A stretch of 64,000 nucleotides of DNA from Xiphias gladius. Lineage: Eukaryota > Chordata > Actinopteri > Istiophoriformes > Xiphiidae. A program made the position numbers and the translations under genes. The first letter of the stretch is position 1. Each line of letters opens with the position of its first letter. Location of the stretch: assembly GCF_016859285.1 (NCBI RefSeq), contig NC_053404.1:21014105-21078104 (forward strand). The letters are read 5' to 3'. The notes under the pieces were generated by a model. The model saw nothing but the letters and a program-made list of their open reading frames with translations, was not told the DNA's origin and ran no database searches. Positions 1 to 20,049 of this stretch are shown here, one piece after another.

Positions 1-270
1 CTATCTATCATCTGCCTGTCTGTCTATCTCCCTGTCTATCCATCCATGTCTCTATCTATCATCTGCCTGTCTGTCTTTCTTGGTGATGTTGTTTTATTCT
101 GGTTCATGAAAACATGGAGATTTGACTCTCGTTCTTTACTTTCCTTCCCTCTGTTTTTCCTCAACATCCTGCTTTTATTTCTCTCTCTCCCTCTCTCTTT
201 CTCATCACATCATCATAAACACCCAGTCCACCCACAAAGCCACCATGGTAACCAAATCCACCTCCAGCGG

Positions 271-317
<47 letters not shown>

Positions 318-442
318 ACAGAGGACTGAAACATGCGTCATGCGTTGGGACCTTGGGCTGTCACAATCACATGCAGGGACCCGTGTGGACTGCAGAGCGT
401 CCACTGGCTCTAAAACCCATGTGTCAGCAGCAGAGCCAGGGG

Positions 443-443
<1 letters not shown>

Positions 444-523
<80 letters not shown>
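444..523. repeat. CA microsatellite, about 80 nt
   Basis: This perfect dinucleotide tract, together with the one at 271-315, creates the poly-His/poly-Cys-like open frames at the window start. Confidence 0.97.
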
Positions 524-525
<2 letters not shown>

Positions 526-575
526 GTTGCAGTAGCAGCCAAGTGTCACGTCCACAACAGCAGAAACAGAAAAGC

Positions 576-650
576 AGGGCGTCCTGGTGGTTCAGTGGGT
601 TAAGATGCCACCAGTGGACACACAGTACAACATCCTGGGATATTGGTCAC
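576..650 (+). repeat. possible tRNA-derived SINE head fragment
   Basis: 'ctggtggttcagtgggttaa' looks like a tRNA A-box region, and 'caacatcctggga' sits where the B-box part of a SINE would be. The B box is not intact. Confidence 0.35.
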
Positions 651-663
651 ACAGAGCTGATTA

Positions 664-985
664 GTTTCATTATCAATTATGATTTCATTCACTTTTTCAT
701 CTAATCATCAGGGCTGTAAAAGTCTTTTCAGCAACAACGGTTTAGTGTGTAAAATGTCAGAAAACGGTGAAAAATGTCCCCCCCGGTGTCTCAGAGTCCG
801 AGGTGATGTCTTCGAAGGTCTTGTTCTATCGGACCAACAGTCCAAATACATCCCGTTTACAAATGTGTAAGAAACAGAGCATTTTGGCTTAAAAAAAATG
901 ACTTAAACGATGAATCAGCTATCAAAATGGCTGCAGATTCTTTTTCTAACTATCAACTGACTGATTGATCGACCCGTCACCGCAC
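664..985 (+). repeat. dispersed repeat family 1 (fish 'TAATCG' type), copy
   Basis: This contains 'aaaatgtcagaaaacggtga', a core about CCAACAGTCCAAA, and a terminal part with 'aaaaatgacttaaacgatga'. It shares these with 22368-22560 and 5020-5210. From memory the family is a very common spiny-rayed-fish element that begins 'gctgcaactaacgattattt'. It encodes nothing. Confidence 0.7.
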
Positions 986-2019
986 CTCCACCATCAATAA
1001 CTGGACTGGACTGATACCCATCTCCACTTACCGCAGCCTGTAATTGTCTTTTTAGCGTGTTAAACACAAAAAAAAAAATTCATCAGTAATAGGTAAAAGA
1101 CAGAGAGTGAGCTGTGAGCAACTAGTCGAGCTCCAGACAAAGTGTCAGTAACAACACTGATAGATATATTCATCATTCAGGTCATTTTCTTTTCAGCCCC
1201 TGACACAACATCTGCTGGTGAAAGCTGCTTAAATGTGTTGCTTTTTCTTCCTTTTCTCTAAGTCTCATAGATTTTCTTCCTTCCTCTCCCCCCCCGTCGG
1301 GATAATCAGGCGTTCGGCGCCATCGCTCCCCCGATCACGTGCCAGTTTGCCGTGGGCTTCGGCACATTATAGAGTTAAACAGTTAATCAATGCGTCCGCC
1401 TTGAGAGCAATCCGGCGTCGCCGCCCGACAAGCAGCGGGTTTTCGCCGCCAAGCCGAACCGAGCAAATGTGGTGCTTTCGCTCAATAGATGACACAAATT
1501 GTCCGTCACTTATCAAAATTAGACCCAATTTTCAGTTGAACGCCTCATCCATTCACGGCTGACGCCTCGGCTCCGCGTCTCTCCCGCACTCCACCTCCGT
1601 CTAATTAAAAGGTTAAACTGTCAAAACGAACACACACACACACACACACACGCGAAACCGGAGAGAAAATCCTGAGCTTCGGGATTTACTTGGCATTAAC
1701 ATGTCGATCTTCGCTCTGCTTGTTTTCACGCTGTCATCGCCGTCAGGACAATAAGGGATGTTTTCACTACCCAACAGCACAATTGGAGGCGGGTTCGTTC
1801 ATTTGTCAAGCAAAAAAAAAAAAGGCCAAACATTTTCTGTTTCCAGCTTCACAGATGCGAGGATTGGCTTCTTTTCTCTGTCTTGTATCAGTATAAACTG
1901 AATGTATTTTGGGTTTTGTGCTGTCGGTCAAACAAAGCAAGACAGTCGACATTACTGTCAACAAATCCCAAATTAAAAACGGGCCTTTTTTTTTTTTATT
2001 GACATTTTGTAGAAAAAAA

Positions 2020-2080
2020 AAAAAAGGCAATTGGCAGATTAATCAATAATGAAAATAATCGTTGGTTGTAGCCTTAATCA
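2020..2080 (-). repeat. dispersed repeat family 1, short inverted 5' fragment
   Basis: Its reverse complement reads 'ctacaaccaacgattatttt' followed by 'cattattgattaatctgcc', the start of the family. Confidence 0.5.
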
Positions 2081-5019
2081 TGAGGTATGAGGATAACAGC
2101 AGAGATCGAGAGCCTGTGGAGCGGAGGAGTCTAGTTTTCAGGTCCATCAACCGTTTATGGAAACAAAAACAAAACTAGCTTTTGGACATGTTGAACCATC
2201 GGTACAGGGCTTCGACTTCGCTTTGATTTTTTTTTAAAAACGTTTCTGGGTATTTAAACATTGATACTTATTCTGACGGCTTCCCGTGTGCTTGGCCCAC
2301 ATACTGTATTTTGAGCTTTTTAAGACATTTCTGCTCTGATTGGCCGCTCTGACCGCTCTGCCCCGCCACGACCTGACTTCACTGTCTGTATTGATCACTG
2401 GGGCCGTGAAAGGTGGAGGAGCTGCAGCGCTGGAGACCGCGAGTGGTGCTGCAGTTCCTGCCGCTTGCCGGGCAGCGTGTCGCTTAGCGCTCCTCGTTCT
2501 CATCCGGTTGCATCCCGCCACCTCGCTCCACCTTCACTCCACATTAAAAATCAAAATAGAGCAACAGTAAAACACGTGGGTGCTCTCATACCTTCGTTTC
2601 TATCGATATATCCTCGTGATGTAAAGTCATGTTACTGATTTTCGGTCAATCGGGGCCACTATCCATGTTTTCTCATGCGAACGGTCAAATAACACATCAC
2701 ACCCACGGGCCCGGCCTACGGCTCAGCTCAGCTCATTGTGGTCTGGCGGAGCCCAACGGGCATCGGCTTGAGGCAGACGTCACTTCACACAGGCTGCACG
2801 ACAAAATGACTGACAGCTGCTCCACTTTCATAACACACCAACGCGCCGCTCACTGAGCTGTCACTGCTTTGCTTCCGATTTTTAAACCGGAAGCCACACG
2901 CCTTTTTTTTTTTTTTGCCAATGTAATCGATTCTTGAGCGGGTATCGAACCGCGATACTTGTCTGGTACTGACCGAAGTGTGTCACAGACTATGGATAAC
3001 TGTTAAGCGCCAAAGTCGGCATCCAATCAAAGCTGGATCTGAAGACTGCTCTCATTATGGACTCATCCACCAATTATCGCCTTGACTAGTCCTAAAAATG
3101 CCCGTTATCATTTACCGCAGCCGGAGGAGCTGCCCTCAGGTTGTTGTTGTCTTGTACCACCAACAGTCCAAAACCTGAAGATATCCTGTGCATGTACAGT
3201 ATGAAAAAGTATCAAATCCTGGCATTATTACACGAGGGCTCAGTCCACATCCATCTCTGAACTCAGCCGTCATTTTGAGCTCAACTACACGCCTTCAAAG
3301 TTTGGTGACCGTGTCCTGCACAGTCGTGACGCCATGGCGTGGACAAAAGCTGTCCCCAGGCGGACGTCAAAACAACCCGCCAACGTGCCCGAAACGGCCT
3401 CTGTGGTAGTTCCCACTACAGCAGCTGTCTCCAGGACCATAATTTGGCACGACGACACACACACACACAAGGTGACAAACAACACCGGCCGCGCTGTCGG
3501 TAATAAAGTCCATGGATCTTCTTTGTGCTCGACAGCTCATGAGAACAGCAGAGCGCCACGAAGATGACTCCATATTGACGCTACTGTGGGACACTGTACC
3601 ACAACCACCTATTTACCTACTTTGCATGTACCGTACATGTCCGTCCCGTCATCACAGCTCTGCATGCCTCCAGATTTAAGGTCGTGTCGCTGATAAAACC
3701 TCCCAATTCCCGAAGCAAGGGGCCTTCGCTTCATGGGAAATTCCTCCGTAAAGCTATGTCCCACAGCAGCTTCGTAGCTTCGTCCGTTAAGCCTGATCAA
3801 CGCTGAATCACAGACCACTCATGAACGTCCCTCTGAAAAGGCGGCGAAGCAGCTGCGGATACGGAAAAACAAGGCCACGCTGACCTGGAACGCACCGCTT
3901 CGGGCCACAGATGCGTGTTGTTGGTGCTTGTACGGTATGTACACAAACATACAACCAGGGCTCCACTGTTGGTGGGGAAAATACAGACGCCGCAATACTG
4001 CGCTTTTCCAAAAAGCTCCAAATCTGCAGGACTTTGGGAGGTGAAACCCCACAATCACCGTCACCCGCTCCTAATTAATATTCGGTTAAGAAAAAAGCTT
4101 GGATATGATGATGTGAAATATTTAGCGGAGGAGAAGATGTGCCGTCAGGTTGACACCTGAGAAGCACTTTGTTGATTAAATATGCATGCGTGGACGTTCC
4201 CTCGTTTTATATCGGTTTCTCTTTGTTTCTCCCGGTCAGACATTTTAATATTTAACACCTTCGGCTGATCATCACACAAACCGCGCTTCAGCTCGCTTTT
4301 GGGCAAAACGATCTACGAGATAAATCTCCCGAGGACATTAAACACACCAGAGCCCCTGTGAACTACATCATATAAGACTTAAATGGTTACTTTGGGGTCC
4401 GCTGGACATCCCGGCGCCGGAGTCCGTGGCCTTCCGCGGCTCCTCAATCAGCGGGGCAGCCTTGCAGTCGAGGCGCACGACGTGTAACAAAGAGCTCCCC
4501 GGATATCCTGCCCGCTCACGTCCAACAAGACCATCGACAGCTCCGTCTGTCCCATCTGCACGATGGCCCCGCACGGGAGCGCCGGCTAAACGCTCCAAAA
4601 CGCTCGAGGGCAGCGCCCTAATGCCCGGACGCCACGGTAATGCGGCGGCGACGGGGGGCTTATCTGCCAGAGCTCGGCCTGCTGTCCAGTTCATCCAATA
4701 AACAGGTGGGGGACGAGGAATGAAAAGTTTCATCAAACCTCACTCTGCATTTCGAAACGCAGTGGTGGCTCCGGCACGCTGTTTATTGGGAATGATTTGT
4801 CTTTGTGGGCTGAAAACTTTGTTGGTCTCTGAGAATACCGGGTTTGTTTCCTTGCCAGCGGTTAGTTTTGTAGGGGGAGGCCTCCTTTTTTGTTGACTGT
4901 GGCCCGTTTTAGGTTCTCAAAATACCTGACACCTCGTTAAATTTAAAAGGGGCTGTGTGTGAGTTATGGCTGCACAGCCGACGTTGGCGTTACCAGCCGC
5001 TCAGTTCCCGGTCTAGAGG

Positions 5020-5210
5020 AAGCGTTTTGTGCGACCAGCAGTCCAAAACCCACAACATTCAGTTCGCCGTAAAAGAAACAAAACAAAACAAGAAAAACTA
5101 GCAAATATTATACAATATATCACTTGAGAAGAGGGTTTTGGCATTTGCCCTAAAAAATGACTTAAAGAATTTAAGCTGTTGCAGATGAAATGTCTGCTGA
5201 TACGATCCCC
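5020..5210 (+). repeat. dispersed repeat family 1, 3' part
   Basis: This stretch shares 'cagtccaaaacc', 'aaaaaatgacttaaagaatt' and 'gttgcagat' with the copies at 664-985 and 22368-22560. Confidence 0.55.
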
Positions 5211-6478
5211 ACCACTAAAATACAGAGAGTGAAACGCAGCGAGGAAATCAGTGTTTTTCTTTCCCCTTCTGATTTTAAGCCTCTTTGAAACGATGCCATC
5301 CATCTACACAGCCTCGTCTGCAGCGCACCGCGCTCTCATTTTGTAACGGCCGCACGCACACAAAGCCGTACACTCTGCCCAAAATGCTCAGCGCAGGAGC
5401 CGACAGCAGACACGCTCTTGCCCTCCGTTTTTTCGATGCGCACCGGTGACAGACTCGCACACTGACGCGTCCATTACGCCATCGGGAGGCCTGTCGGGCT
5501 CCGTCCCGCTGGGATCCACCAATAACCCTGTCAGTCCTCTAACCACACACACACACACACCTGAGTGTTTGGAGCGTTTCGTGCTGTCTGACATTCGGCC
5601 GTGACGTTTCCACTTCCACCCGCCGTTTCCATCATTAATAACATCTGCCAGCAGCAGGTTCTGCTCTGATAAACACTCTCTGCTGGATTAGGAGCTTCAA
5701 TAGGGCCTGCAGCTGCCACAGCTCTACCTCGGTATATGTGTGTGTGTGTCACTGCAGTGGGAGAAAATAAAAGCTTTCATGAATGATGAGGCCGATCAGA
5801 AGGAAACAGAGCAGTTTGATGTGTCGAGGTGTGACTGCGTTGGGAGATTTCAAAGGCAAGGACTGGTGTTTTTGGATTCAAGCTGCAGATTCCTGAGCGT
5901 CTGAATGTATAAATAGACTCGACCCTTTTTTTTTTTCGGGGCATTTTGCCCCAGAAATCACAGCATCTCTTGTGCATCACCCTGGAGAACCTGCGACCGG
6001 CTGCACCTGAGTGAAGGTAAAACCAAGTGCAGGTTTTTGCAGCCCTGACAAGAGTGACAGGCGCGTAAAACCCTCAGCTGTGTGAAATCTGAGTCGTCGC
6101 TTTTTTCTTTTTGTTTTGTTTTTTTACTGCAGAGCGGAGCGACGTAATCAACCCGGGTTCGCCGAGACAGAACCGCAAGTACACGAATCCCTGTGCCCAT
6201 CACCTTGGCACATATTCATCCACTATAAAGGGACATTTCAGGCAAACGGGGTGGCTCGCATCCAGCATGTATCTAGGCTTCCGCCCTCACAATGTAGGCC
6301 TTCCCAAGCCTGCATGAATAAAACATGCCATCCCCATTATATAAGGCAGAGAAGCCCCGTTCCTGTCTGAGATGTACCGAAATAACAGCAGCGTGGATTG
6401 CTGTGATTGAGATTCAACGGCCCATGGAGAGAGAGAAGGAGAGAGAGCGTTTGCTGCATCTGTGTCTGGGAAGAGGGG

Positions 6479-6509
<31 letters not shown>

Positions 6510-6692
6510 GAAGGAATCAGGAGGAGGAAAAAAAATATTCCCGAGCATCCTCCCCGTCCTCAGCTGCTCCGCAGGCCCGAAAAACACGGAGGCATGAGGC
6601 TGAGATCGCGGGCATCAAAAGCCGAGCTGCCCCCTCTGCGCTGCTCTGTCACGCAGCGTTGCATCGCAATGCTATTATTAAACCCGGCCACA

Positions 6693-6728
<36 letters not shown>

Positions 6729-7190
6729 ATGATTGTGTCAACATCTCAAGGTCAAACAACTGGTTGTTTTTCGGACCCAAAACGGGCCAACGGGCGGGTT
6801 CGGGTTTTTCTTTCCCCCCTTCTTTTCTTTTCTTTTTTTAAAAAGCAACGCCGCGGAGACAAAGGGCAGCGGCCGAGTCCCGCAGTGTGTTCCCGCTCTG
6901 CCCTCATCCTCTACCGGCTACACGGAGCTGGCCAGGCCGGTCCCTGGCTGACAAACATCTGGATGGGAGGAGCGGGAGGGGACGAGAGGAGCAGGGAGGA
7001 GGAGGAGGGGGCCGCAGGAATGAACGGTTAGATTCCGTTAGTAGGTAGGCTCCCGGTGTGGATGGTGATGATGGTGGAGGTAGTGGTGAGATAACGGGAT
7101 AGAGGGGGGAGAGGAGGAGGAAGAGGAGGAAGAGGAGTACGGGGGGAGAAGGCTGGCGCTCTTCTCGCCCCGTTTTTATTCATGTCTTAC

Positions 7191-7269
7191 CCTCTGACAG
7201 CTCCAGCTCCAGCTCCGCCAGCCGGGCTCGGATCTCCAACGGTATCGGCGACGCCTCACGGTCCGCCAT
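7191..7269 (-). CDS. dip2: dip2 (disco-interacting protein 2 family), first coding exon
   Basis: The minus strand encodes 26 codons from the ATG at 7269, beginning MADREASPIPLEIRARLAEL and continuing ELELSEG. It ends in a clean donor (G|GTAAGA, intron phase 1). DIP2 proteins of vertebrates begin with MADR/MAER, then LP-EVRA-LAELELELSEG, and their first coding exon ends at the same glycine codon, so family membership is secure. DIP2 proteins carry a DMAP1-binding domain followed by two AMP-binding (acyl-CoA-synthetase-like) domains; only the start of the DMAP1-binding region is present here. The rest of the gene must lie to the left, beyond position 1. Whether this is dip2a, dip2b or dip2c cannot be decided from 26 residues. 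The neighbouring LARP4-family gene fits any of them. The plus-strand reading of the same DNA (poly-Ala/poly-Ser) is a shadow. Confidence 0.9.
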
Positions 7270-7890
7270 TCGGCTCGTACCGTAGAAAAAACCTCCCCGG
7301 TTCGACTGCTGCTGCCGCCTCCGCCGCCGCCGCCGCCGCTTCTGCTGCTGCTGCTGCTGCTGCTGCTAACGCCGCCGCCGCCGCTACTCCCGTCTCCTCC
7401 TCCTCCTCCTCCTCCTCCTCCGCCGCTCGGAAAGGGAGAGCTTCTCCTCGGCGGCCCCTCCTCGGCGGAGGCGCGTAAAGACAACGGGGCGTCGAGGGAG
7501 AACAAAGAGGACTAATCTGGGGCTCGTTTTAACGGGGGCCCGCCATGGCGCCCGGCTCCTCGAATCGCAGAAGACCCCGGTTGCTCGCTCGGCTCTCTAC
7601 GCTGCCGTTGCGGTGGCTGTGGTGGTGGTAGTGATGATGATGATGATGATGAGGAGGAGGCTCCGAGTCAGCGCCGTTTGCAGCTTCTTGCCGCTGGTGT
7701 CACGTGTCTCTACGGCCACAGAGGGGGGAGGGAGGCGGCGGCGGCGGCGCCGGCCATCACCGGCAGGGGGCGCAGCGAGCGGCCGTATATAAGGACCTCT
7801 GCACTCAGGCGGTGAACCACACCTACGCCACAGAGAGACGCCGCGGTGGGGCTCCGTTTTCCCGCGGCTCACGGTGAAATCTCGGACCCG
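7270..7890 (-). promoter_or_regulatory. dip2: dip2 CpG-rich promoter and 5' UTR with triplet repeats
   Basis: Very GC- and CpG-rich DNA lies immediately upstream of the dip2 ATG. Read on the plus strand, it contains GCC/CCG repeats (7315-7339 and 7371-7384), CTG x8 (7342-7367) and TCC repeats (7393-7420). In the dip2 transcript these are CGG-, CAG- and GGA-type repeats. A TATATAA element lies at 7786-7792. It is a good consensus on the plus strand (followed by GG) and only a partial one on the minus strand. The exact dip2 start site is not visible. An upstream ATG at 7505 (minus) opens a glycine/serine-rich frame that overlaps the main ATG out of frame, if it is transcribed. Confidence 0.65.
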
Positions 7891-7899
7891 CAAACTGAA

Positions 7900-8980
7900 G
7901 GTTAGAGGCTATTTATCCAACTCATTAGGACCTAAATTAAAGAGTAGCTCCTCCATGACTTCAGTACAGAAACAGCCAAAGCACCGGTGGTTTTGTCTGA
8001 TAATAACAATAATAATAATAATACATTAGCTGAAGAAGTATAATTGAGAATAGAGTAGATCTATTTTATGTATTTGATGGGATCTTACGCCACTTTGTCT
8101 TTTTTTTTTTTTACATTTATAAGGGCTGCAAATATAAAACAAAAATACATCCGGCATTGATTTTATTTGCAATCAGTCTTAACATCTTCATTGTCTGCGT
8201 GTGTGTGTTATTACCAGAGATTTAAAGATTTCACACAATGAAAATTGCTTAAAAATGAAAATTCTTAATAATTCTGTCCTTGCAACATAAGATGCCACTG
8301 GATAAACTGTGAGTGTACAAGAGTGTGTGGCAGATTTAGGGTCGGTCTATATCTCATATTATTTCAGTGTTGGGTCAGTTATGTTCTTCCGTCTTCTCCA
8401 TTGCACTGGCCATTGCCCTTTAATATGGTCATTCATTCATTCATTCAGCATCTGCCTGCGTGTGGACGCTAAACCTCAACAGAAGAACGTGATTAATATT
8501 TAAGGTCAGGCAGCCTTTAATTAAGTCCGGGGTGACTGAACGAGCCTAATGTGGCGGTGACACATATGTGAGCATCAATTTGTCCCTCTGATACGCTGCA
8601 TTTCATTAGAACTACTCATCCTCATTCATTGGGCCTTTAGCCTTCCAAGAATCGAATCACCCTGGCTGTAAACAAGCGACGGGGCCACATAATGGGAGTA
8701 ATGACTGTTACAATGTGATTCAACTTCCATCTGCTGGTTAGAAGAAGGAACCGCAGCCAAGGGCGTGAATGTCATCTACTTGCACGTGGCTTTTCTGTGT
8801 GAGGACGCTCAGTGCTGTGACTGTTTCCATAATCACCGGACAGAATGTCTTAAAGGGTATTGGTGTTGTAAATGTATAAATTAAAAATTAAAAACATAAA
8901 ATGAAAATGTCATGAAATAAAGCAGCGGTAGTCTAGTGAAGCTATGAATACCTTTGCATCAACGTTCATAAACACAAAGC
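7900..8980. other. short intergenic region between larp4-like 3' end and dip2 promoter
   Basis: This is AT-rich DNA without a recognisable gene. On the minus strand AATAAA (8162-8167) and ATTAAA (8418-8423, 9012-9017) are possible polyadenylation signals for the larp4-like gene. The two genes are therefore separated by about 1 kb or less in the same orientation. Confidence 0.45.
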
Positions 8981-8984
8981 AAAC

Positions 8985-10285
8985 TAACATTTTTAACTTC
9001 AAAGGCACTTCTTTAATATTTGTTCAATATTATGTACATCTGTACAGAAAAAGTAACACGTGCCACAAACACACCTGCTCTCTCTCTATGACAACTGCTT
9101 TACATTTAAAATTTTATATTTTAAACAGAAGAACATTGGACTGAATCAAACTCAAGTTCTCAAATACAGTTCAAGGCCTTTCTGCTGAACCAATGCTTGC
9201 TTATGGACACTCACTAACTACCCCACCCAGGCAAAAGCATGCTTCCCTTTGTGGGACGACCTGTGTCCAAAACACTGGACATTGTGACACTGATGTACAA
9301 CCAATAGACTTCTTCGTCCACACAGGGGAAACTAAAGCCTTAACACACAAAAGCACTCCTGTTTAACATAAATAAAAATATGGCATAAATTAAATTCTAA
9401 AATGAAATTTAAAAAAACATGCGGAGATAAAGGATTGATACAGTGTTTCTCAGGGGAACATACTTTCAAGTTCAATTTGATTCCTTGACTAGCAAGATCA
9501 AATCAATACAGGTGTGATCCTCCCAGTACTCACTAATACACACTGAACCTTGGTTCATTACAGGCCTTGACGTCTCACCTACTGAAAAGGAAAGAAATTT
9601 GGGTGACTAGCACTAACATTTAGAGAAAAAGCATCATGTGTGCCCACAGCTGCCCTGTAGACTAAAGCATTACACAGATGTAAGGAAATAAAAAACACCA
9701 AAAGAAGTTCAGGATCATGACAGAACATCCTGTACAGCAAGAAATCATCACACACACACACACAACACACACAACACACGCTAACAGCCGGGACAGAGGT
9801 GCCGGTGCCGTCAGCAAAACAAGGCTAAAAAACAGAACCGGGCTCTCGATAAACTTACCTGAACCACAAACCAAGAAATAAAACTAACATTAAGTAGCAT
9901 GTCAACATTTACAGATTCTTCCCAGCTTCCTGTCTAAAAACTGAAAAGCTGGCTTTGACATCCTGAGTGGTTAATGCCCCCAGACCCACACCAGACCATA
10001 CTGTCCTGACCAGGCCAGCAGTAAGAACCCCCCTGCCACATTGTGTGTGGGTTCAGTTTACAGATCCAGACCGAAATTTAGTTGATTTAAAAGCTGTGTT
10101 AGGTACTTGATGTAATATATGCTAACAGCCATCCTGCACTGTGAATTATACACACATACTAATCATTCTTCGTAGTAAACATGCAGCCTGTTTGCACAAT
10201 TAGGACAGTACAATAATACACTCTGAGCTTGTAAGACAGAAGAAAAAGAAAAAGAAAAAGAACATCATAGGTGTCTCTCTCCAGC
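8985..10285 (-). other. larp4-like 3' UTR (approximate)
   Basis: The stretch is AT-rich and non-coding and directly follows the stop codon at 10286-10288. ATTAAA on the minus strand (9012-9017) gives one plausible end, but the boundary is not fixed by the sequence. A short CA-rich tract lies at 9750-9778 and an AAAAAG repeat at 10240-10260. Confidence 0.45.
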
Positions 10286-20039
<9,754 letters not shown>

Positions 20040-20049
20040 CTTCTCCGGC

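Larger units (their letters stand above)
1..7190 (-). other. dip2 intron 1 (5' part)
   Basis: No coding exon of any recognised family was found between position 1 and the dip2 exon-1 donor, and DIP2 genes have a very long first intron. The stretch holds degenerate CTAT/CTGT tetranucleotides (1-80), CA repeats (271-315, 444-523, 1631-1651, 6694-6725), a GA-rich tract (6430-6500) and fragments of dispersed repeats. Its rightmost 200 bases are purine-rich. The open reading frames here are low-complexity or short and have no family resemblance. Confidence 0.75.

Noticed and set aside
46..603. Long open frames with poly-His, poly-Thr-His or poly-Cys-Val at the window start and at other CA/GT tracts
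   Set aside because: They are translations of dinucleotide repeats and have no start context, splice structure or family resemblance.
2930..2970. tRNA B-box-like GGTTCGATACC on the minus strand
   Set aside because: There is no matching A box or cloverleaf at tRNA spacing. The surrounding sequence looks like a TATCGA-rich dispersed repeat.
7182..7478. Plus-strand frame of 98 codons rich in Ala and Ser
   Set aside because: It is the antisense of the dip2 first exon and its repeat-bearing 5' UTR. The minus strand gives the recognisable DIP2 N-terminus.
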